Made by a program: the position numbers and the translations under genes. From the NCBI GenBank assembly GCA_023435965.1, contig JAEZLC010000256.1, positions 1 to 8,728 of the forward strand: a DNA stretch of 8,728 nt, given 5' to 3'. Numbering within the stretch: position 1 is the stretch's first letter; every line of letters starts with the position of its first letter. A model generated the notes under the pieces. It did no database searches. It saw nothing but the letters and a program-made list of their open reading frames with translations, and had not been told where the DNA came from. Positions 1 through 6,477 of the stretch are shown in pieces. Origin of the DNA: Cyanobacteria bacterium OH_CDB_58 (GTDB lineage Bacteria > Cyanobacteriota > Vampirovibrionia > Gastranaerophilales > Gastranaerophilaceae).

Positions 1-192
1 GTGTTCTTGTTGTGCAGTCATTTTTTTAGAGAATAAAAAATCCTGTACAAAATAATTAGCTACCAAAAACAATGAACATATGATCGCAGTGGTTACAACG
101 TTTATTATAAGAACTTTTGAGCCGCCGCCTTTATTGCTTTCAACTTCTGCTTCTTTTGGTTTCATATCTTTTGGTGCATTTGGTTTAGCCAT
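1..192 (-). CDS. fliL: FliL-like flagellar stator-associated membrane protein, 5' part only
   Basis: Only the first 64 codons are present; the gene runs off the left edge. The product starts MAKPNAPKDM, with a hydrophilic Lys/Glu/Pro-rich cytoplasmic leader (residues 1-26, including GGGSK) followed by one transmembrane helix at about 27-48, then polar sequence that should be periplasmic. This layout (short charged N-tail, single TM, large periplasmic part) is that of FliL, a single-pass inner-membrane protein that rings the MotA/MotB stator. The ATG at 190-192 is preceded by a good GGAG ribosome site with about 6 bases spacing. It lies 20 bases downstream of the motB stop on the same strand, so it is probably the third gene of the stator operon. 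The diagnostic FliL periplasmic domain is outside the window. The name therefore rests on topology and context; another small single-pass protein is possible. Confidence 0.55.
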   Translation of the reverse strand, partial: MAKPNAPKDMKPKEAEVESNKGGGSKVLIINVVTTAIICSLFLVANYFVQDFLFSKKMTAQQEH

Positions 193-212
193 ATTTATCT
201 CCAATAATTATA

Positions 213-896
213 TTACTTTTTATCCGAACTTAATATTATTATATCAACACGTCTGTTTTGACTTTTACCCTCAAATGATGTATTTGGTGCAATTGGCATA
301 TATTCTCCATACCCCACTGCTGATAATTTTTGAGGACTTAATCCCCTTTTTGCAATCAGATAGCTAATAATGTTTGTTGCCCTTGCTGTTGATAATTCCC
401 AATTTGATGGAAACTGTTGTGTGCTGATAGGGGTAGAATCTGTGTGCCCCTCGATTATTATGTGATTTTCAAGAGTTTTAAGTTCATCTGCGATGGTATC
501 CAGTGTACCTAATACATCTGGTTTTATTATAGCAGAACCTTCGCTAAAAAGCATTTTATCATTTAGTCTGATTATTGCTCCTTTTTCCCCTTTTAGAAGT
601 TTCGTTTTCGTTTTTAGCGTTTCATTTTCTGAAAGTTTTTTTAGTATGGCTTCTTGTTCCGAAAACTTCTCCACATTGCTTGTTGAGGATGTTTCATTTT
701 TATGCGGAATATCTTGTGTTTTTTCTACCGCAAAAGTTTTTTGAATTGACTTGTTAACGTCTGTTTTGTTGCTTTGCGAACCTGAAAGAGCCCACATAAC
801 CATAAATAGTGCCAGAAGCATAGTGACAAAATCTGCGTATGAAACAACCCATCGGTTTAAATAGTCTTTAGAATATGAGTAATAGTCATTTCTCAT
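213..896 (-). CDS. motB: MotB, peptidoglycan-anchored flagellar stator subunit
   Basis: MotB pairs with MotA to make the ion-conducting stator that drives flagellar rotation. The 227-residue product has a short cytoplasmic N-terminus, one TM helix (about 17-37) carrying the signature YADFVTMLLALFMVMW, and the ion-binding aspartate D22 (equivalent to D32 of E. coli MotB). A polar linker (about 40-105) covers the plug region. An OmpA-like peptidoglycan-binding domain follows (about 112-222) with EGHTD (149-153), NWELSTARA (165-173), GYGEYMP (195-201) and NRRVDI (214-219). All key residues are intact. The protein is shorter than E. coli MotB (308) or B. subtilis MotB (about 261), mainly in the linker and C-terminal tail. 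The ATG immediately follows the motA TAA with no gap (TAAATG), with an AAAAGG-type ribosome site inside the motA end, so translation is probably coupled. Confidence 0.95.
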   Translation of the reverse strand: MRNDYYSYSKDYLNRWVVSYADFVTMLLALFMVMWALSGSQSNKTDVNKSIQKTFAVEKTQDIPHKNETSSTSNVEKFSEQEAILKKLSENETLKTKTKLLKGEKGAIIRLNDKMLFSEGSAIIKPDVLGTLDTIADELKTLENHIIIEGHTDSTPISTQQFPSNWELSTARATNIISYLIAKRGLSPQKLSAVGYGEYMPIAPNTSFEGKSQNRRVDIIILSSDKK

Positions 897-1685
897 TTAT
901 GCCTTTTGCTCCATTCTGAAAGATCGCGGGTATTTTTTGTTGTTATACTTAAGATATGCAATTAGTTTCTCTTCGATAATAGCAGGGTTTTCTCTCATTA
1001 CTATAGAGATTAAGGCTTGAAGAACCGCTTGTTTGAATAGAACTTCCTCTCTCAATTTTAGTTTCATATTTCCTGCAATCGGTAAGAAGATAAGGTTTGC
1101 AATGCCAACACCGTAGAGGGTTGCAATGAATGCTGTTGCAATTCCGTTTGCTAATATTTCAGGCTGCTGGATGTATCCCATAACTTGAATCAGCCCTAAT
1201 ACTGCACCTACTATGCCAAAAGTGGGAGCATAGCCGCCCATAGCTTCAAATACTCTTGAGTTTATGAGTTCTTGTTCCTCGTCATATGAAATTTCAGATT
1301 CTAGAATGTCATATAAAAGCTGAGGGTTGTCTACATCTATAGCAAGTTGAAGACCTCTTTTTAAGAACGGATTTTGTATTCTTTCTATTATGTTTTGTAA
1401 GTCTAATAAGCTGTTATGCCTTGCAAGATATGATATTTGGATTACTTCATCAATCTGAATAATTTTTGTATTCGGTTTGTTTCTGAAGGTATCAAGAGAT
1501 GCTAAAAAGGCTTTGTAGACAGTAGTTGCAGAGAAGTTTAGAATAGATGCACATACAGTTCCTCCGATTACTATGAAAATTGCGGTCGGCTGAAGCAGCA
1601 TGTTTAGTGTATGCCCTTCTATGTTAGGTGCAAAAACAAATATTCCTATTGCAATTATCAAAGAAATTACCGCGGAAGTATTCAT
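897..1685 (-). CDS. motA: MotA, flagellar motor stator channel subunit
   Basis: MotA is the four-helix subunit that with MotB forms the proton or sodium channel and contacts FliG of the rotor. From the ATG at 1683-1685 the product has 262 residues, close to B. subtilis MotA (270). TM1 is about 4-21, TM2 32-50, TM3 152-172 and TM4 181-203. The large cytoplasmic loop between TM2 and TM3 includes the NPFLKRGLQL segment that carries the conserved rotor-contact arginine region. Both conserved prolines are present: P154 (E. coli P173) at the start of TM3 in YAPTFGIVGAVLGLI, and P202 (E. coli P222) in NLIFLPIAG. The position matching A180 of E. coli MotA is A161; sodium-type PomA/MotP have Thr there, so proton drive is inferred. 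The frame is open back to a TTG at 1716-1718, but the ATG gives the normal N-terminus. A GGGG lies 12 bases upstream, a poor ribosome-site spacing. Confidence 0.95.
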   Translation of the reverse strand: MNTSAVISLIIAIGIFVFAPNIEGHTLNMLLQPTAIFIVIGGTVCASILNFSATTVYKAFLASLDTFRNKPNTKIIQIDEVIQISYLARHNSLLDLQNIIERIQNPFLKRGLQLAIDVDNPQLLYDILESEISYDEEQELINSRVFEAMGGYAPTFGIVGAVLGLIQVMGYIQQPEILANGIATAFIATLYGVGIANLIFLPIAGNMKLKLREEVLFKQAVLQALISIVMRENPAIIEEKLIAYLKYNNKKYPRSFRMEQKA

Positions 1686-1743
1686 GTATATAATTATCCC
1701 CAAGTTTAACTTTAACAATATAATTCCACATTTATTAATATGT

Positions 1744-1760
1744 AGTATCCACTAGATACT
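1744..1760. repeat. perfect 6-bp-arm inverted repeat, candidate operator
   Basis: AGTATC (1744-1749) and GATACT (1755-1760) are perfect inverted arms around the 5-base centre CACTA. It lies about 60 bases upstream of the motA ATG and about 70 bases upstream of the -10 candidate of the divergent gene. The size and symmetry resemble a binding site for a dimeric regulator. The arms are too short and the following bases too T-poor on either strand for a terminator. Its role is inferred; short palindromes do occur by chance in AT-rich DNA. Confidence 0.35.
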
Positions 1761-1827
1761 GTATTTATTTGTAAAAATAGATGAAAAGCTCAAAAGTAAT
1801 TGTTATAGTATTATTAAATAGTGGTAT

Positions 1828-1836
1828 TGATATATT
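1828..1836 (+). promoter_or_regulatory. extended -10 promoter candidate for the six-TM membrane protein gene
   Basis: TG-A-TATATT matches the extended -10 pattern (TGn followed by a 5/6 match to TATAAT). Transcription would begin near 1843, leaving a leader of about 25 bases that contains the AAAGAGG ribosome site (1858-1864). No good -35 hexamer is visible at 16-18 bases, which extended -10 promoters can tolerate. Confidence 0.4.
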
Positions 1837-1868
1837 ACGGGTTAGTTTTTAAATAAGAAAGAGGTATG

Positions 1869-2567
1869 ATGGCATCATTAGTTGATTCTGTTAAAACTGT
1901 TGCGGGTGATTCCCATCCGTTCTTCAAAATCGCCGCATTGGCTTTTGTAATATTTGTAGTAATCCAGCTAGAAACGTACGATAATGTGGCCCCTATATTC
2001 AAAATGGTAGCTGGAATAGCTGCGTTTTTTACGTTCTTAGGTTTTATTCTGGAATCAATTCATAATTCTGTGACAGAAGAGAATATTATAATGCCAGGGC
2101 TTCTTAATCCATTAAAATTGATAATGGTTGGAGTACAGGGAACTTTATCTTTGCTTCCTTTTCTAGCTTTATTGTATTTTGGCATTAGCTGGGTGAATTC
2201 AATACTGCCTTTTGCACCTTGGATTAATTATATTATTCTGGGAATTGTTTTTGTAACTTTGCTTTCATTTTTTGTTGTTTCTATGCTTTTGTATTGCAGA
2301 AAGTACAATGCTATGGCTAGTTATAATTTCAAGAATATTTTCAAATATTCAGGCGACTTTATAGCCTATAACTTCGTTCTGGCGTTTAATGTATTGCTTC
2401 TCATCGGAGTCGTTTTTGTTCCTATCGGGATTGCAGTAAAGCTGATTTTTGACTTCGGCTTGGTATTTGATTATTACATCATTTTTGCGATTATCTTTGT
2501 GATAATGGTTGTGCTTCAGTATTATTCGCAATTGTATTTTGAGTATATAGATTTACGTGATACTTAA
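1869..2567 (+). CDS. six-helix integral membrane protein of unknown function
   Basis: I do not recognise this protein with certainty. It has 232 residues and is almost all membrane. Hydrophobic segments (numbered from the 1869 start) lie at about 17-34, 40-61, 82-108, 118-142, 164-194 and 199-224, with no signal peptide and few charges outside short loops. The loop before the third helix ([16 protein letters not shown]) and the [22 protein letters not shown] segment before the fifth recall the layout of DUF4013-type membrane proteins, but this is a weak impression. Two ATGs occur in tandem (1866 and 1869). The AAAGAGG ribosome site ends at 1864, so the second ATG has the better spacing and was chosen; the first would add one Met. 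The gene diverges from motA and its 3' end overlaps the 3' end of uvrB by 15 bases. There is no sign of a functional partner nearby. Confidence 0.8.
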   Translation: MASLVDSVKTVAGDSHPFFKIAALAFVIFVVIQLETYDNVAPIFKMVAGIAAFFTFLGFILESIHNSVTEENIIMPGLLNPLKLIMVGVQGTLSLLPFLALLYFGISWVNSILPFAPWINYIILGIVFVTLLSFFVVSMLLYCRKYNAMASYNFKNIFKYSGDFIAYNFVLAFNVLLLIGVVFVPIGIAVKLIFDFGLVFDYYIIFAIIFVIMVVLQYYSQLYFEYIDLRDT

Positions 2568-4541
2568 TTCTCTAAGTTTTTTGAGTTGATCTCGGATTTG
2601 AGCTGCCCTTTCAAAATCAAGAATGCTGGCAGCTTTTTTCATGTCTTTTTCAAGTTTGTTTATTAGTTTTGGCAGTTCTTTTTCAGAAATGTTCATTTCT
2701 ACCATTTCTTCTGCAACAATGTCCTCAAAACTTCTGTAGCTAGCAACAAGTTGAAGAAGGTTGTTTTCTATAGGTTTTTTAATTGTTTTTGGAGTTATAT
2801 TATGTACTTTATTATATTCTAGCTGAATTTGCCGTCTTCTTTGAGTTTCATCTATTGCTCTTTTCATACTGTCAGTTATTTTATCCGCGTACATTATTAC
2901 TTTTGAGCAAGCGTTTCTAGCTGCCCTTCCCGTTGTCTGGATTAAGCTCGTTTCTGAACGCAAGAAACCTTCTTTATCGGCGTCCATTATTGCAACCAGT
3001 GAAACTTCGGGAATATCAAGCCCTTCTCTTAGCAGGTTTACCCCTATCAATACGTCGAAGACTCCTAAACGCAAGTCTCTTAGTATTTCTACTCTTTCCA
3101 GAGAAACTATTTCGCTATGAAGGTACCTGACTTTAATGCCGAGTTGAGAAAGGTAGTCGGTAAGGTCTTCTGCCATTTTTTTTGTAAGAGTGGTTATAAG
3201 CACTCTTTCGTTTTTGTCAGCGGTTTTGTTTATCTCCGCAATCAAGTCATCGACCTGATTTAAAGTAGGTCTTACAAAAATTTCGGGATCAACAAGTCCT
3301 GTCGGTCTTATTATCTGTTCAACTAACTGTTTTGACATGTTCTTTTCAAAGTCGGCAGGAGTAGCGGATATGAATATTTTTTGTCCCACCTTATTCCAAA
3401 ATTCTTCTGCTTTTAGTGGTCTGTTGTCTTTTGCACAAGGTAGTCTGAAACCATAATCTACCAATACGGTTTTCCTCGCTTGATCTCCATTATACATAGC
3501 TTTGATTTGAGGTATAGTAACGTGAGATTCGTCTATTACAAGCAGGAAATTATCTTTAAAGTAATCTAAAAGTGTAGCTGGTGGAGTTCCTGGCTTTCTT
3601 CTCTCAATTATTCTTGAATAGTTTTCTACACCCGAACAGTAGCCCATTTCTTTTATCATTTCTATATCATAGTTTGTTCTCTGTTGTATTCTCTGGGCTT
3701 CAATTAGTTTGTTTTGCGATTCAAACAATGCTATTTGGCTTTTTAACTCTTGTCTTATCATGGCAAGAGTTGTGTCTGTGTCTTCGTCATAAGAAAGATA
3801 GTGAACCGCAGGATAGATAACTGTTGTATCCAAATTTTCGATTATTTCTCCAGATACAGGATCAATCTTTATTATTTTTTCTACTTCTTCCCCAAATAAG
3901 TAAATTCTGGTTACCAATTTTTCGTAAGAAGGCATTATTTCAATAATGTCTCCTCTCGGTCTAAAGGTTGAGCGTTTCAGTTCAACATCATTTCTGGAAT
4001 ATTGGATAGTAACAAGTTCTTTAAGGAAGGAATCCCTTTCAATTTCATCTCCAACACTGATTTTTCGAGCACCTTTAAAGTAATTTTCAGGTAAGCCTAA
4101 GCCATAAATGCAGCTTACTGAGGCTATAACAATTACGTCGTCTCTTTCATACAAGCTTCTGGTTGTGTTGTGTCTTAATCTGTCAATCTCATCATTTATG
4201 GTAGCAGACTTTTCTATGAACGTATCTGTTCTCGGGATGTAGGCTTCTGGCTGATAGTAGTCGTAGTAGCTTATGAAGTATTCCACGGCATTGTTCGGGA
4301 AAAGTTCCTTGAACTCATTATAAAGTTGTGCTGCAAGGGTTTTGTTGTGTGCAATAATTAGTGTTTGTTTCTGAATTTTTTCTATAACGTTTGCTATTGT
4401 GAAAGTTTTTCCTGAGCCGGTAATCCCTAATAGTGTTTGAGCATCATAGTCTTTGTTAATCCCTTCAACCAGAGATTCTATGGCTTTTGGCTGGTCTCCA
4501 GCAGGTGAGTATTTTGATGAGATTTCAAATTTTTTTTTCAT
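2553..4541 (-). CDS. uvrB: UvrB, excinuclease ABC subunit B (nucleotide excision repair helicase)
   Basis: UvrB receives damaged DNA from UvrA, verifies the lesion by threading one strand behind its beta-hairpin, and recruits UvrC for incision. At 662 residues it is full length. Visible in order are Walker A GITGSGKT (39-46), the damage-verifying beta-hairpin with its aromatic cluster [17 protein letters not shown] (92-108), Walker B LLVIDESH (333-340), motif [11 protein letters not shown] (392-399; the usual form is SATPGDYE), motif [14 protein letters not shown] (500-512), motif [11 protein letters not shown] (535-543; usually QTIGRAARN), and the C-terminal UVR coiled-coil (about 624-659) that binds UvrC. 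Nothing essential is missing. The ATG at 4539-4541 fits the family N-terminus ([16 protein letters not shown]), but no Shine-Dalgarno precedes it. No E. coli-type (CTGT-N8-ACAG) or Bacillus-type SOS box is visible upstream, so damage induction cannot be argued from sequence. Confidence 0.98.
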   Translation of the reverse strand: MKKKFEISSKYSPAGDQPKAIESLVEGINKDYDAQTLLGITGSGKTFTIANVIEKIQKQTLIIAHNKTLAAQLYNEFKELFPNNAVEYFISYYDYYQPEAYIPRTDTFIEKSATINDEIDRLRHNTTRSLYERDDVIVIASVSCIYGLGLPENYFKGARKISVGDEIERDSFLKELVTIQYSRNDVELKRSTFRPRGDIIEIMPSYEKLVTRIYLFGEEVEKIIKIDPVSGEIIENLDTTVIYPAVHYLSYDEDTDTTLAMIRQELKSQIALFESQNKLIEAQRIQQRTNYDIEMIKEMGYCSGVENYSRIIERRKPGTPPATLLDYFKDNFLLVIDESHVTIPQIKAMYNGDQARKTVLVDYGFRLPCAKDNRPLKAEEFWNKVGQKIFISATPADFEKNMSKQLVEQIIRPTGLVDPEIFVRPTLNQVDDLIAEINKTADKNERVLITTLTKKMAEDLTDYLSQLGIKVRYLHSEIVSLERVEILRDLRLGVFDVLIGVNLLREGLDIPEVSLVAIMDADKEGFLRSETSLIQTTGRAARNACSKVIMYADKITDSMKRAIDETQRRRQIQLEYNKVHNITPKTIKKPIENNLLQLVASYRSFEDIVAEEMVEMNISEKELPKLINKLEKDMKKAASILDFERAAQIRDQLKKLRELSIT

Positions 4542-4549
4542 ATATATAT

Positions 4550-4578
4550 ATTATCACTAAATGTTAATAATTTTAGAA
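4550..4578 (-). promoter_or_regulatory. candidate uvrB promoter giving a (nearly) leaderless mRNA
   Basis: Reading the minus strand, TTCTAA (4573-4578), a 17-base spacer and GATAAT (4550-4555) form a modest sigma-70-type promoter: -10 matches 5/6, -35 only 3/6. Initiation about 7 bases beyond the -10 falls at 4541-4543, that is on the uvrB ATG or a base or two before it, which fits the absence of a ribosome site. Its -35 is only 4 bases from the -35 of the divergent TPR gene. Confidence 0.4.
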
Positions 4579-4582
4579 TCCC

Positions 4583-4611
4583 TTTACCTATTTTAAAAAT
4601 GGCAATATAAT
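4583..4611 (+). promoter_or_regulatory. candidate promoter of the TPR gene, initiating at its ATG
   Basis: TTTACC (4583-4588, 4/6 to TTGACA), exactly 17 bases, then a perfect TATAAT (4606-4611). The expected start of transcription is 6-8 bases downstream; the A of the ATG is at 4618, 7 bases after the last T of the -10. The AAGGGA just before the ATG (4612-4617) abuts it and is too close to act as a normal Shine-Dalgarno, so a leaderless transcript is the simplest reading. Confidence 0.55.
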
Positions 4612-4617
4612 AAGGGA

Positions 4618-6468
4618 ATGGACGGACTATCAGCTACAGAATATATAAAAAAAGCATTTGAGAGCAAAGAATCAGGGAACTATAAACAAGCAATAGAGTT
4701 CTTTTATAAAGCCTTAAATATCGACAGCGAAAGCTCTGAAATAATGAGCGAAATAGCTGGTCTTTATTTCAAAATTAACAACCCTGAAAGGGCAATCGAG
4801 TATTATGAACAGGCTTTGCTGGTTGATCCTTTTAATTTAAACATAAAATTCAGTCTGGCATTGGTGTATAAATATATCGGCAATATGGAAAAAACGGTTA
4901 CTTTGCTGGAAGTTATATATGCTAAAAATAACCAACTTGAATACCTGGTCGAACTGGTTCATACCCTTTACCTTGAAGGTAAATACGAAGAAGCCGTTTC
5001 ATTGTACAACAAGTCAGCACATAAAAATGCTGATTCGGACTTGATTCATTATTATGTCGGTCTATCGGCTTTTTCAACTGGAGATATTGAGTCTGCAAAA
5101 AGACATTTTGAAGAAGCATTAAGGTTCAACCCCAACAATCAGGAAGTTCGTTTTGCTCTGGCGGAAATATTGTATGAGAAAAAAAAGTACAGGGAAGCTG
5201 AAACATTACTTTTAAAAGTTTTGGAAAACAAGCTTAATGCCAAAGCTTATTATTTGTTGGGAGAAATCAATTTTGCTCAGAATAATTTCGACAAGGCTGT
5301 TAATTATATTTCTATTGCTTCAAATATTGATTTAAAAAATCCGATTTATTTCTATGAGCTTGCAACAATATACTCCTTAAAAGGTTTTTTTGCAGAAGCA
5401 GAAGGAAATTTCCTAAAAGCTATTAAGTTGAGTCCTAACAATTTATTGTACAACTATGCACTGGCGTATTTGTATTACCAAATGGGTGAAATCTCAAAGG
5501 CGAATCAAAAGATTTCTTACATCCTATCCATAAATCCTCATCATCTTGACGCATTGACTTTAAAGGCACTTATTGCCTCTGATAATGATGATGTTATGAG
5601 TGCAACAAAGCTTATCGATGAAGTCTTGACAAGCACTCATTCAAGTGACTTTGCATATTATGTTAAAGCGATTTTGTACAAAAAATTAAGCTGGTGGGAA
5701 AAAGCAATAGAAACAATTGAAAAGGCCTTGGCTATTCGTCCCGAGTCCCTAGAATATCTTAGCGAATTGACTGTATATTACTATGAATCAAAGTTTTACG
5801 GTGATGTCAAAAAAATATGTAAAAAGATATTGGAAAAAGACGATAAGTTCTTATTCGCATACATTATGCTAGGTAAAGTTTATTCTTTATCAAAAGATTA
5901 TAAAACCGCATTAAAAAACCTTGATAAGGCAATTGAGTTGGATAAGAATTCGCACGAGGCATATTTTGCAAAAGCAAAAATTATGAAAGAAACCGAATTG
6001 AAAATAACGGCAATAGATAATGCAAAAATTGCTGTTTCTATAGCTCCTGATAAAGTTGAGTATTTTGAGTTTATAGCTCAATGTTATTTTGAACTTGAAA
6101 ACTATAAAGATGCTTATTTCTATTACAAAGAGGCTTCCTCTCTTGATTCTTTAAACTACAAGTACAAGTTCTATATGGCAAAGTGTTCGCAAAAACTTAA
6201 TGAAATTGCGGATGCAATTTCCAATTTTTCGATGGCAAAAAGGTTAGATCCGTCGAATATATCTATTGCTATTGAATATTCGGATTTCTTGTGTTCGGTA
6301 AATAAACACAAAATGGCACTAGATATAGTCAAATCAGCTCTTGAATATAATTCTTCTTCAAACGAAAAAGATCTTGCAATTTTAAAGATAACTGAGATTG
6401 AAAAAATATTAGCTGATAAATCTATTAATTTAAAAAAGTTGTTTTCTAAAATTAAGATTAAGAAATAA
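4618..6468 (+). CDS. cytoplasmic TPR-repeat solenoid protein (about 17 TPRs)
   Basis: The 616-residue product is almost wholly tetratricopeptide repeats. From about residue 8 to 585 it divides into roughly 17 contiguous 34-residue units with the expected small residues and closing acidic/Pro turn, for example GNYKQAIEFFYKALNID, GDIESAKRHFEEALRFNP, KDYKTALKNLDKAIELD and NYKDAYFYYKEASSLD. A Lys-rich tail (ending KIKIKK) follows. There is no signal peptide, TM helix or catalytic domain, so it should be a cytoplasmic scaffold forming about two turns of superhelix that binds partner proteins or peptides; the partner is unknown. Repeats 10 and 12 are the most divergent. The first ATG is used because the first TPR starts straight after it. 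It diverges from uvrB across 76 bases and converges on the HerA-like gene with 9 bases between stops. TPR families evolve fast, so orthology cannot be assigned by eye. Confidence 0.9.
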   Translation: MDGLSATEYIKKAFESKESGNYKQAIEFFYKALNIDSESSEIMSEIAGLYFKINNPERAIEYYEQALLVDPFNLNIKFSLALVYKYIGNMEKTVTLLEVIYAKNNQLEYLVELVHTLYLEGKYEEAVSLYNKSAHKNADSDLIHYYVGLSAFSTGDIESAKRHFEEALRFNPNNQEVRFALAEILYEKKKYREAETLLLKVLENKLNAKAYYLLGEINFAQNNFDKAVNYISIASNIDLKNPIYFYELATIYSLKGFFAEAEGNFLKAIKLSPNNLLYNYALAYLYYQMGEISKANQKISYILSINPHHLDALTLKALIASDNDDVMSATKLIDEVLTSTHSSDFAYYVKAILYKKLSWWEKAIETIEKALAIRPESLEYLSELTVYYYESKFYGDVKKICKKILEKDDKFLFAYIMLGKVYSLSKDYKTALKNLDKAIELDKNSHEAYFAKAKIMKETELKITAIDNAKIAVSIAPDKVEYFEFIAQCYFELENYKDAYFYYKEASSLDSLNYKYKFYMAKCSQKLNEIADAISNFSMAKRLDPSNISIAIEYSDFLCSVNKHKMALDIVKSALEYNSSSNEKDLAILKITEIEKILADKSINLKKLFSKIKIKK

Positions 6469-6477
6469 TCAAATTAA

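Larger units (their letters stand above)
1686..1865. promoter_or_regulatory. divergent intergenic region between motA and the membrane-protein gene
   Basis: This 180-base AT-rich stretch should hold promoters in both directions. On the minus strand, a GATAAT box (1693-1698) lies 7 bases before the motA ATG, without a convincing -35. Facing the other way, an extended -10 (TGATATATT, 1828-1836) precedes the membrane-protein gene. Two symmetric elements are visible: AGTATC-N5-GATACT at 1744-1760, and AAGTT-T-AACTT at 1702-1712. No sigma-28 flagellar promoter with correct spacing was found. I see no small gene or structured RNA here. Confidence 0.5.

Noticed and set aside
80..367. Plus-strand open frame across the FliL-like/motB junction
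   Set aside because: It is antisense to two well-supported genes and their ribosome site, and its hydrophobic product reflects the complement of the FliL TM helix.
1690..1716. Sigma-28-like halves TAAAGTT and GGGGATAA on the minus strand before motA
   Set aside because: The halves are separated by about 7 bases, whereas flagellar sigma promoters need about 11 between the longer boxes (15 from TAAA), so they cannot be read as one promoter.
1686..1718. Longer motA start at a TTG (1716-1718), adding 11 residues
   Set aside because: The ATG at 1683-1685 gives the standard MotA N-terminus (short lead into TM1). The TTG has no ribosome site and would add a non-family extension.
3581..3820. Plus-strand open frame antisense to uvrB
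   Set aside because: It lies wholly inside uvrB, has no ribosome site or recognisable protein, and results from the codon bias of the real gene. The same holds for the plus-strand frames inside motB and the HerA-like gene.
4531..4551. Poly-T/TA-repeat tract at the uvrB start as a terminator or mutable microsatellite
   Set aside because: The T run encodes the Lys codons of MKKK in uvrB and the TA run is short; no stem precedes it. Slippage is possible but nothing shows it.
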